A stretch of DNA of 64,000 nt from Terriglobia bacterium (GTDB lineage: Bacteria; Acidobacteriota; Terriglobia; Bryobacterales; Bryobacteraceae): positions 18,767-82,766 of the forward strand of contig JAIQEX010000010.1 in the NCBI GenBank assembly GCA_020073615.1, in the 5' to 3' direction. Of this stretch, positions 8,358-14,761 are shown piece by piece. The translations under genes and the position numbers were made by a program. The notes under the pieces were generated by a model. The model searched no databases and was not told where the DNA came from. It worked only from the letters and a program-made list of their open reading frames with translations. Position 1 is the first letter of the stretch; every line of letters begins with the position of its first letter.

Positions 8358-10212
8358 ATTGGCGGGCATTTTTTACTTCGATTTGCGGCCGGTCTCCCCG
8401 GAAGATCGCGATCGGGTTGGGCGGAGCCTCGATGGTCCGGAGCCCGCCGCTCTGGAGATCTACGGCGCTCCCGGACTTTTGATGGCATACGCCGCATCGC
8501 CCGATTCCCGGCGCGACCGCGGCGCCGGCTGTTGCTCGGCGGGCCACCGCGCGTGCACCTTTGACGGCCGGCTGGACAACCGCGCCGAGCTGCTTGCCAG
8601 GCTTGACGAAAACCGATCGCGGGCGCCCGCCAGCGCCGTTGCCCTCGCCATCCATGAGGCCGATGGCCCTGCGGGATTGGGCCGGCTCGTGGGCGACTGG
8701 AGCCTGGCCATTTGGAACGCGCGGAATCGGACCGTATCGCTCGCCAGCGACTACGCCGGCACCCGTCCGCTTTATTTCCATCGGACGGCCAGCCGCCTCA
8801 TCTGGTCCTCGTCGCTCAAAGATATCGCCGAGTGGGCCCGCGCCGGAGACCTCGACGAAGACTACGCAGCCGCCTTCCTCAGCCGCGGCCTCGCTGCACA
8901 TCGAACGCCGTATCGCGGCGTTCTCCCGGTCCCCGCGGGTTCCATCGTCAGCGTATCGCCCCAGCGGTTGGAGACGACCAAGTATTGGAGCCTTCCGGTC
9001 AGCCGGACCATCCACTATCGAGACGAGTCGCAATATGAAGAGCAACTGCGGGTGTTGTTTCAGGAAGCGGTTGCCGCCCGCCTCGACACCGCCGCGCCGG
9101 TCTGCGCCGAACTGAGCGGCGGCCTGGACTCGTCGTCGGTGGTCTCCATGGCCCACCGCTTGATTCAGGGCGGCAAGGTCCGAGCGCCCGGACTGGTCAG
9201 CTTCAGCTATCGCTCCGCCGGGTCTACCGACGAACAGTTTTACCGCGCGGTGGAGCAGAGCTGTAACCTTCCGGCGGTCCATCTGGAAACCGGCGAATAC
9301 CCCGCCACCTCCCCGGACTTCGCCGCCGCCGCGCCCCTGTTGTGGGGGCCGCGCCTGACCGAGGTGGCGCGCCGCATGGCGGCGGGCGGATCGCGTGTGT
9401 TCCTCACCGGCCAGCTTGGCGACCTGATGATGGGAAACTGGCTCGACGATTCCGAACAGGCCGGCGACTACCTGCGGCAGGGCCGGTTTTCGCAAGCCGT
9501 GCGCGAGGCTTTTGCCTGGAGCCATTCCCTGCGGGTCCCCGTCTATTCCATTCTCGGGCGCGCGCTCGGAGTGGCCTCTTCGGTCAACGCGGATATGGCG
9601 CGAAACGCGGCCGGCCACGCTGCTTATGGCGACTCCCTCAGCCCCGGCCTGAGCAGAATCGCCGCCCTTCACGAGCGCGGCCTCTCCGCACAGGACTGGC
9701 TGCGGCACGCGTTGCCGGCTCGCCGAAAACGGCTCAAGGCGCTCCATGAGGTTCTGCAATGCCGGGCCTTGCAATGTCCCGAACCCATGCAAGGCGTCGA
9801 GTACTGCCATCCGTTTCTCCACCGCCCGCTGGTGGAATTCATGCTGGCCATTCCGCCCGCGGCCGTCTGCCGGCCGGGCGAGCCCCGGCGCCTGATGCGC
9901 CGCGCCTTCGCCGGCATCGTTCCCGATCTGGTGCTTCGCCGCCGCTCCAAGGGAGGCTACGACGCCATGTTCCTGAACGCTCTCCGGCCGTGCGCCTCCG
10001 AGCTTCTGCGCCGTCCCGGAGAGATAGGTCTGGTGCAGCTTGGTTACGTGGACCGCCGCAGCGTTGAATTCCGCCTGCGCAGGCTGGTGGCGGGTCTGGA
10101 GTGCAATGAATCGCAGTTGCGCCACCTGATTCTGTTCGAATTCTGGCTGCGCAATCGAGAGCAGGCCGGCAGCGCCGCCGATGGGCGCGCCACGGCGCCG
10201 GCGGCGGCGTAG
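8350..10212 (+). CDS. lasso cyclase (asparagine-synthetase-like macrolactam synthetase)
   Basis: A 620-residue asparagine synthetase B homologue. An Ntn-type domain occupies about 1-200, and the ATP-pyrophosphatase domain carries the PP-loop SGGLDSSS at 256-262 plus LTGQLGDLMMG. The catalytic cysteine that normally follows Met1 in glutamine-dependent asparagine synthetases is absent (the protein begins M-G-K). Loss of glutaminase activity is typical of lasso cyclases, which adenylate an Asp/Glu side chain and close it onto the core's N-terminal amine. The start at 8350 is chosen because the protein then begins with a standard N-terminal strand (GKLAGIFYFD). The RRE protein, B2 protease and precursor downstream make the lasso assignment much stronger than ordinary asparagine synthetase. 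Confidence 0.88.
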   Translation: MGKLAGIFYFDLRPVSPEDRDRVGRSLDGPEPAALEIYGAPGLLMAYAASPDSRRDRGAGCCSAGHRACTFDGRLDNRAELLARLDENRSRAPASAVALAIHEADGPAGLGRLVGDWSLAIWNARNRTVSLASDYAGTRPLYFHRTASRLIWSSSLKDIAEWARAGDLDEDYAAAFLSRGLAAHRTPYRGVLPVPAGSIVSVSPQRLETTKYWSLPVSRTIHYRDESQYEEQLRVLFQEAVAARLDTAAPVCAELSGGLDSSSVVSMAHRLIQGGKVRAPGLVSFSYRSAGSTDEQFYRAVEQSCNLPAVHLETGEYPATSPDFAAAAPLLWGPRLTEVARRMAAGGSRVFLTGQLGDLMMGNWLDDSEQAGDYLRQGRFSQAVREAFAWSHSLRVPVYSILGRALGVASSVNADMARNAAGHAAYGDSLSPGLSRIAALHERGLSAQDWLRHALPARRKRLKALHEVLQCRALQCPEPMQGVEYCHPFLHRPLVEFMLAIPPAAVCRPGEPRRLMRRAFAGIVPDLVLRRRSKGGYDAMFLNALRPCASELLRRPGEIGLVQLGYVDRRSVEFRLRRLVAGLECNESQLRHLILFEFWLRNREQAGSAADGRATAPAAA

Positions 10213-10344
10213 CGGTGGCGGTAGAACCCGGCGATGGCGGCATCACCTGAAATGGGTACGAAACGATAAGAGAATTCGGGATTGTGGGGGATCGGAACAT
10301 AACGTAGCCTCAGGGGGAGTTCAGCCCTGCAAATTCGGAGGGTC

Positions 10345-10704
10345 ATGTTCACGTCATTTCGCCGGGCCATCCGGCACTTCCGCTACCGGCGCGCGGCGCA
10401 ATCCGTGGCGCAGCCGAAACCGCCCGGGGAGGGTGTACCGATTGTCCCCGCGGAAGTCCGGGCGTCGACCGGCGGCGGCGCTCTATTGCTGCTCGACACC
10501 GGGCAGGGCCTTCTCTTCAAGTCCAACTCTACGGGCGCCCGTATCTGGCAGGGTCTGGTGGAGGGCAAATCCATGACGGCCGTTGCCCAACAATTGAGCG
10601 AGGAATATGGCATCGCGCCGGAGCGCACAGCAGGAGACATCGAACGCTTCCTGGCGGATCTCCGGGCCAACGGTCTGCTGACGGTTGCTCAGGGGAGCCG
10701 ATGA
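10345..10704 (+). CDS. PqqD-like RiPP recognition element (lasso B1)
   Basis: A 119-residue protein whose residues 28-115 fit the PqqD winged-helix fold: VRASTGGGALLLLDTGQGLLFKSN, then GARIWQGLVEGKSMTAVAQQL and DIERFLADLRANGLL. In lasso biosynthesis the B1 protein binds the precursor leader and presents it to the B2 protease and cyclase. Its stop codon overlaps the start of the B2 gene (ATGA), as expected for the B1/B2 pair. The 132-bp gap separating it from the cyclase holds no gene. The N-terminal 27 residues are basic and not part of the fold. Confidence 0.88.
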   Translation: MFTSFRRAIRHFRYRRAAQSVAQPKPPGEGVPIVPAEVRASTGGGALLLLDTGQGLLFKSNSTGARIWQGLVEGKSMTAVAQQLSEEYGIAPERTAGDIERFLADLRANGLLTVAQGSR

Positions 10705-11090
10705 TCGCGCGCCTCTCCCGCAGCCTGTTGATCGCGCAAGCCCTCTGGCAACTGCTTCGCTATGACGTGGTGCTCAGAGCAGGGGGCTTCCGCCGCATTC
10801 ATCGCGACCTGGGCCGGCGGCGCCCCAAGCCGGCGGGCGGCGCTCCCAGCCGGGAAGCGCGCATCTGCGAGGCCATGCGGTGGGCCCTTTCGTTGTACTG
10901 CAAGCCGGCCCTGTGTTTGCAGCGTGCGGTTGCCACTGCTCGTCTGTTGCGGCGGCACGGCATGGAAGCGCACGTCGTGATCGGATACCGGCCCGAGCCG
11001 TTCTTCGGGCACGCCTGGGTCGAGATTGAGGGCCGGGTAGTGGACGATTCGCCGGCCTGGCAGCGCCTGCATGTTTTGGAGCGAATTTAG
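10701..11090 (+). CDS. lasso leader peptidase B2 (transglutaminase-like cysteine protease)
   Basis: A 129-residue protein. A predicted Cys-His-Asp triad is visible: C72 in KPALCLQRAVA, H104 in FFGHAWVEI and D115 or D116 in GRVVDDSPAW. This is the hallmark of the lasso B2 leader peptidase, which cuts the precursor after B1 binds the leader. Length is normal for the family (about 120-150). The N-terminal helix region (RSLLIAQALWQLLRYDVVLR) is also typical. It overlaps B1 by 4 bp and is followed 18 bp later by the putative precursor gene. Confidence 0.9.
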   Translation: MIARLSRSLLIAQALWQLLRYDVVLRAGGFRRIHRDLGRRRPKPAGGAPSREARICEAMRWALSLYCKPALCLQRAVATARLLRRHGMEAHVVIGYRPEPFFGHAWVEIEGRVVDDSPAWQRLHVLERI

Positions 11091-11108
11091 AAAGTGAAAA
11101 GGAGAAAC

Positions 11109-11261
11109 ATGATTCCGTACCAAGCGCCCGTGCTCGACAAAATCGGCAAAGCCGAGGAAGTGATCCGTGGCATCCTGTCCACCGGAACGGATATCGACGG
11201 ACAGTCGTTCACCAACGATTTTGAGTTCCTGGACGACCGCGACGATGCATCCGGCCGCTAG
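11109..11261 (+). CDS. putative lasso peptide precursor
   Basis: A 50-residue peptide with an AGGAG site six bases before its ATG. The leader contains Y4-Q-A-P7-V-L9-D-K-I-G13, a full match to the YxxPxLxxxG signature bound by lasso B1 proteins. The leader/core boundary is not obvious. With Thr27 at -2 the core would begin at Ile29 and Asp37 would be ring position 9. With Gly31 as residue 1, Asp37 is position 7 and Glu39 position 9. The C-terminal part is very acidic (EFLDDRDDASGR). Small size, location directly after B2 and the leader motif support the call; the mature structure is inference only. Confidence 0.78.
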   Translation: MIPYQAPVLDKIGKAEEVIRGILSTGTDIDGQSFTNDFEFLDDRDDASGR

Positions 11262-11276
11262 CGCGAAGGGAAAACC

Positions 11277-11489
11277 ATGCCCCGCACCTCCCGAAAGCAA
11301 AAGCGTTCCGTGGGCCGCCCGCGGCGCCACGTTGAGCCCGACCAGATCAACAACCTCCGCGGCCAGGGTTTGAGTTTCCGGGAGATCGCGCAACAAACGG
11401 GGCTCGGCTACGGCACGGTGCGCAGAGTCCTCCTGAGAAGCGGTTCGTCTTCCCCGGAGACCGGCCCATCCGGTAACGCAGAATCATAG
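11277..11489 (+). CDS. small helix-turn-helix protein
   Basis: A 70-residue protein starting 15 bp after the precursor, with a GAAGGG site upstream. A basic N-terminus (SRKQKRSVGRPRR) precedes a resolvase-type helix-turn-helix, INNLRGQGLSFREIAQQTGL then GTVRRVLLRSG. The GRPRR element and this HTH resemble the C-terminal DNA-binding tail of serine recombinases, but there is no catalytic domain. It may be a local regulator of the lasso locus or a free-standing HTH peptide of the kind scattered through acidobacterial genomes. Confidence 0.65.
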   Translation: MPRTSRKQKRSVGRPRRHVEPDQINNLRGQGLSFREIAQQTGLGYGTVRRVLLRSGSSSPETGPSGNAES

Positions 11490-11554
11490 AAGCGCCGCGC
11501 CAACCCCTCGGCGGGCTTCCCGAGCCGCCATAATAGTTGACGGGAGGTGGTCCG

Positions 11555-12160
11555 TTGCAGGTTGCGCCCAACGAATTGCGCCAGTATTACTCGTCCCTCT
11601 CCGACGAGATGCTTCTGGAGATCGATCCGGCCGATCTCACGGATGCTGCGCGGCAATGCTACCAGAGCGAGTTTGCGAAAAGGGGTCTGTCGCCGGACGC
11701 CGCGCCCCCACCGGCGGCGGATGAGCATGCAGAGGCAGGCTTGGAGGTGGAACCCGATTGGCTGGAGCATGCCGCCTGCCCGTGCTCCTTCACGTCAGTC
11801 CCGGGCTCAAACCACGCACCCGATGCGGAGCGCGCGCGAGAGGTTTTGCTGGCTGCCGGAATTCCCTGCCATCTCTCCGCGATTTCGCCCGACCCGCGGA
11901 ATGAAGACTCTCCACGCTTCGAGGAATACCGCGTGCTGGTTCCGGCCTCGCTCAACCTCAAAGCCATAAGCGTGCTCGACCAGGAGATCTTCAACGCGGA
12001 TCTCGAGGCCGATTGGCGAACGCATTTTGCGGACCTGCCGGATGAGGACCTCCGCGCGCTCCATCCGGAAGTCATCTGCGCCGGTCTGTTGGACCGCGTG
12101 GAGCGCCTGACCCGGGCCTATAACGACGAGATCGCGCGGCGAAGGGCGGAACGGGCGTAA
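11555..12160 (+). CDS. hypothetical protein with DUF2007-like segment
   Basis: A 201-residue soluble acidic protein. The N-terminal part, LRQYYSSLSDEMLLEIDPADLTDAARQCYQSEFAKRG, resembles the short helical motif found before DUF2007-type 'signal transducing' segments in related proteins. The middle (NHAPDAERAREVLLAAGIPCHL, then EYRVLVPASLNLKAISVLD) fits the DUF2007 strand-helix pattern. The TTG at 11555 is preferred as start because GGGAGG lies seven bases upstream; an earlier TTG at 11537 lacks one. Function unknown. Confidence 0.6.
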   Translation: MQVAPNELRQYYSSLSDEMLLEIDPADLTDAARQCYQSEFAKRGLSPDAAPPPAADEHAEAGLEVEPDWLEHAACPCSFTSVPGSNHAPDAERAREVLLAAGIPCHLSAISPDPRNEDSPRFEEYRVLVPASLNLKAISVLDQEIFNADLEADWRTHFADLPDEDLRALHPEVICAGLLDRVERLTRAYNDEIARRRAERA

Positions 12161-12174
12161 GGCTCCGCCGCGCT

Positions 12175-12203
12175 TTGCGATGTGCGGCAGTTTGCCGTAC
12201 AAT
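12175..12203 (+). promoter_or_regulatory. sigma-70-type promoter with operator-like dyad for the TacA/TacT pair
   Basis: TTGCGA (12175-12180), a 17-base spacer and TACAAT (12198-12203) form a good housekeeping-type promoter. The spacer contains the near-palindrome TGCGGCAGTTTGCCGTA, reaching into the -10 box, which is where an autoregulating antitoxin would bind. Confidence 0.6.
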
Positions 12204-12232
12204 CATATGAGAGTCAGGGAGCAGTGCCCACG

Positions 12233-12499
12233 ATGCCAAAGCTGGAGCGATTAGAGGCCCGCGTTACGAACCGGCAAAAACGCCTGATCGAACGCGCCGC
12301 GAACCTGGAAGGGCGCTCCATTACCGATTTTGTGGTGGCTGTGACGCAAGCTGCAGCCAGGCAGGTGGTTGAGGAGCATGAGATCTTAAAGCTCACGGCC
12401 AAGGACCGCGAGGTGTTCGTGGATGCGTTGCTGCACCCGGCCGAGCCTAACGCCAGGCTCCGCGAAGCCGTCCGGCGAAACCACCGCCGCCTCAGGTAG
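12233..12499 (+). CDS. tacA: TacA-type (DUF1778) antitoxin
   Basis: An 88-residue antitoxin of the ribbon-helix-helix DUF1778 family. The N-terminal part, RLEARVTNRQKRLIERAANLEGRSITDFVV, is the DNA-binding fold, followed by an amphipathic tail ending in LREAVRRN that would wrap the toxin. Such antitoxins neutralise the adjacent GNAT toxin and repress their own promoter. A GTG at 12224 is an alternative start nearer to the AGGGAG site. The toxin gene follows 9 bp later on the same strand. Confidence 0.85.
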   Translation: MPKLERLEARVTNRQKRLIERAANLEGRSITDFVVAVTQAAARQVVEEHEILKLTAKDREVFVDALLHPAEPNARLREAVRRNHRRLR

Positions 12500-12508
12500 C
12501 AGGTCGAC

Positions 12509-13024
12509 GTGGAAGCGTTCCAACGAGCCATAGAGCCATTCCAAAAGCATCGCCACTCCAGAGACGACTTTTCCTGTGAAGTAGAATCGTTGGAGCGGTA
12601 TTTTAAGACCCAGGCGGCTCAAGAGGTCGCGAAAAAGGTTGCCGCGGTCTTCGTACTCGCTGAAGGCCGCACGGTCATCGGCTATTACACGCTCTCGAGT
12701 TACACCATCGATGGCGGCGAATTGCCGGATGAAGTTGCGAAACACCTGCCGAACTATCCGAAGTTGCCGGCCATTCTGATTGGCCGGCTGGCCCGCGACA
12801 AGAAGTATGCCCGTCAAGGAGTGGGCGAAACACTGCTGGTGGACGCGTTGCGGCGAAGCCTGGAAAACACCGCAAGAGTCGGCGCCGTCGCGGTGGTTGT
12901 GGAAGCAGAAAACGAAAAAGCTCGCAAGTTCTACCTCGACTACGGGTTCATCCCGTTCCCCGGCCATCGGGACAAGCTGTTCATGCCGATGGGGACCATA
13001 CAGAAGACTTTTTCGCCGGTCTGA
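12509..13024 (+). CDS. tacT: TacT-type GNAT toxin (aminoacyl-tRNA acetyltransferase)
   Basis: A 171-residue acetyltransferase beginning with GTG. The FSCEVESLERYF segment (21-32) is the signature of type II GNAT toxins, which acetylate the amino group of charged tRNAs and block translation. The acetyl-CoA loop is ARQGVGETLL (101-110) and the catalytic tyrosine region is FYLDYGFIPF (Y145). All key features are present, so the toxin looks intact. Partnered with the DUF1778 antitoxin immediately upstream. Confidence 0.88.
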   Translation: MEAFQRAIEPFQKHRHSRDDFSCEVESLERYFKTQAAQEVAKKVAAVFVLAEGRTVIGYYTLSSYTIDGGELPDEVAKHLPNYPKLPAILIGRLARDKKYARQGVGETLLVDALRRSLENTARVGAVAVVVEAENEKARKFYLDYGFIPFPGHRDKLFMPMGTIQKTFSPV

Positions 13025-13047
13025 GCTGGCTCATCCGCCAAGACGCA

Positions 13048-13124
13048 TGGTGGGCGGTCGCGGGCTCGAACCGCGGACCTTCTGGGTGTAAACCAGACGC
13101 TCTAACCAACTGAGCTAACCGCCC
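13048..13124 (-). tRNA. tRNA-Val (anticodon TAC)
   Basis: Read on the minus strand this is a 77-nt tRNA beginning GGGCGGT with D-arm GCTC/GAGC, anticodon stem TCTGG/CCAGA around loop TTTACAC (anticodon TAC, valine), T-arm CGCGG-TTCGAGC-CCGCG, acceptor ACCGCCC, discriminator A and an encoded CCA end. All stems pair fully. A TAGAAT -10-like box lies about 20 bp upstream on the minus strand. Confidence 0.96.
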
Positions 13125-13195
13125 GGACGATGGGTCTCTTCCATTCTAGCCATCCTCGCCCGCGCCGCGCCAGACCGTTGTGGCACAATCTACCC

Positions 13196-14686
13196 ATGAT
13201 GCCCCGTGCCCTTCTCGCCGGCTTCGGCCTCCTTCTCGTGGCCGCTGCGGCTTTCGGCCAGGCTCCCGCCAGCGGGAAGCGCGTGCACCGCCTGCTGATC
13301 CACAATGCCACCGTGGTGGACGGCAACGGCACACCCGCCAGCGGGCCCAAGGACATCCTTATCGAGAACAACACCATCGCCGACGTCATCCCGCTCGATG
13401 CGGTCTCGCTCTCGCGCGGCGGGCGTGGGTCGACGCAGGCCGACGCCGTCATCGACGCCACCGGCAAGTACGTGCTGCCCGGCCTCATCAACGCGCACGC
13501 CCATCTGCAGGAGGAGCGCGGCGGAAAACCGCAGCCCATCGAGTACGAGCTGAGTATCTGGCTGGCCTGCGGGATCACCACCGTGCGCGACGTCGGCAGC
13601 GATACCAAGCGGGCCATCGAGCTGCGCCGCCAGAGCGCGGAAGGCGAAATCGCCGCGCCGCGCATTTTCATCTATCCCATGTTCGGCCGCCCGCGCAACG
13701 CCGCCGAAGCCCGCGCCCGCGTCCGCGAGCTCAAAGGCATGGGCGCCGACGGCATCAAGATCCTGGGCATCGACCGCGACACCATGGAGGCCATGGAGGA
13801 CGAGGCCCACGCGCTGGGCCTGCGCGTGGCGCACCACGCCGGCGTCGAAGAGACCAATGCCTGGGACGATATCCGCTTCGGCACCACGAGCATCGAGCAC
13901 TGGTACGGCATCCCCGATGCGGCCATCGACAGCGGCGTCCAGAACTTCCCGTCCACCTATAACTACAACAACGAGACCGACCGCTTCCGCTACGCCGGCC
14001 GCCTGTGGCGCGAAGCCAATCCGGAGCGGCTCACCAAAGTGCTGCAGGCCATGGTGGATGGGCACGTCGCCTGGGACCCCACGCTGGATATTTACGAAGC
14101 CAGCCGCGACCTCGCGCGCGCGCAGACGCAGCCGTGGTTCGCCCAATACCTGCACCCCACGCTCGAGGAATACTTTCGCCCCAACCCCGCCAACCACGGC
14201 TCGTACTTCATCGGCTGGAGCTCGACCGACGAAGTATTCTGGAAAGAAAACTATCGCCTGTGGATGGCCGCCCTCCGCCAGTTCGACCGCCTGGGCGGCC
14301 TCATCGGCATGGGCGACGACGCCGGTTTCATCTATCAGATGTACGGCTTCGGCCTGATCCGCGGCATGGAGCTGCACCAGGAGGCGGGCTTTCACCCGCT
14401 GAAGATCATCCAGCAGGCGACCGGCAACAATGCGAAAATCCTGGGACAGGAAAACCGTCTGGGCCGCGTGCGCGCCGGCTTTGCCGCCGACCTTATCGTG
14501 GTCAACGGCAATCCGCTCGAGAACCTGAAAGTCCTCTACCCCACCGGCGTGGAGGAGATCCGCGACGGCAAGGCGGTGCGCGGCGGCGGCATCGAATGGA
14601 CCATCAAGGACGGCATCCCGTATCACGCCCCCACGCTGCTGGCGCGGGTAAGAGAAATCGTAGCGGAAGCTCGCAAGCACCAATAA
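13196..14686 (+). CDS. exported metal-dependent amidohydrolase
   Basis: A 496-residue imidazolonepropionase/prolidase-type amidohydrolase. A signal peptide (MMPRALLAGFGLLLVAAAAFGQ) is followed by the beta-sandwich (LLIHNATVVDGNGTP, ILIENNTIADV) and barrel. Metal ligands are visible as HAH in LINAHAHLQEE, then KILGID (possible lysine position), VAHHAG, the SIEHWYG histidine and MGDDAGF. LGRVRAGFAADLIVVNGNPL closes the sandwich. The start at 13196 is chosen because it begins the signal peptide; a longer frame from 13130 would destroy it. Substrate unknown; secreted acidobacterial homologues are thought to cleave peptides or cyclic amides. Confidence 0.9.
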   Translation: MMPRALLAGFGLLLVAAAAFGQAPASGKRVHRLLIHNATVVDGNGTPASGPKDILIENNTIADVIPLDAVSLSRGGRGSTQADAVIDATGKYVLPGLINAHAHLQEERGGKPQPIEYELSIWLACGITTVRDVGSDTKRAIELRRQSAEGEIAAPRIFIYPMFGRPRNAAEARARVRELKGMGADGIKILGIDRDTMEAMEDEAHALGLRVAHHAGVEETNAWDDIRFGTTSIEHWYGIPDAAIDSGVQNFPSTYNYNNETDRFRYAGRLWREANPERLTKVLQAMVDGHVAWDPTLDIYEASRDLARAQTQPWFAQYLHPTLEEYFRPNPANHGSYFIGWSSTDEVFWKENYRLWMAALRQFDRLGGLIGMGDDAGFIYQMYGFGLIRGMELHQEAGFHPLKIIQQATGNNAKILGQENRLGRVRAGFAADLIVVNGNPLENLKVLYPTGVEEIRDGKAVRGGGIEWTIKDGIPYHAPTLLARVREIVAEARKHQ

Positions 14687-14761
14687 AAGCGCGGCGCGCA
14701 GGGCCGGCCTTCCCCCGGTTCCCGGCCCCCGAACGCCAGCCCCGGGAGCGAAGCGGGCCCC

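Noticed and set aside
8074..10125. 683-residue minus-strand reading frame opposite the lasso cyclase
   Set aside because: High-GC antisense shadow; the plus strand has clear cyclase motifs and the antisense product has low-complexity Arg/Gly/Pro composition.
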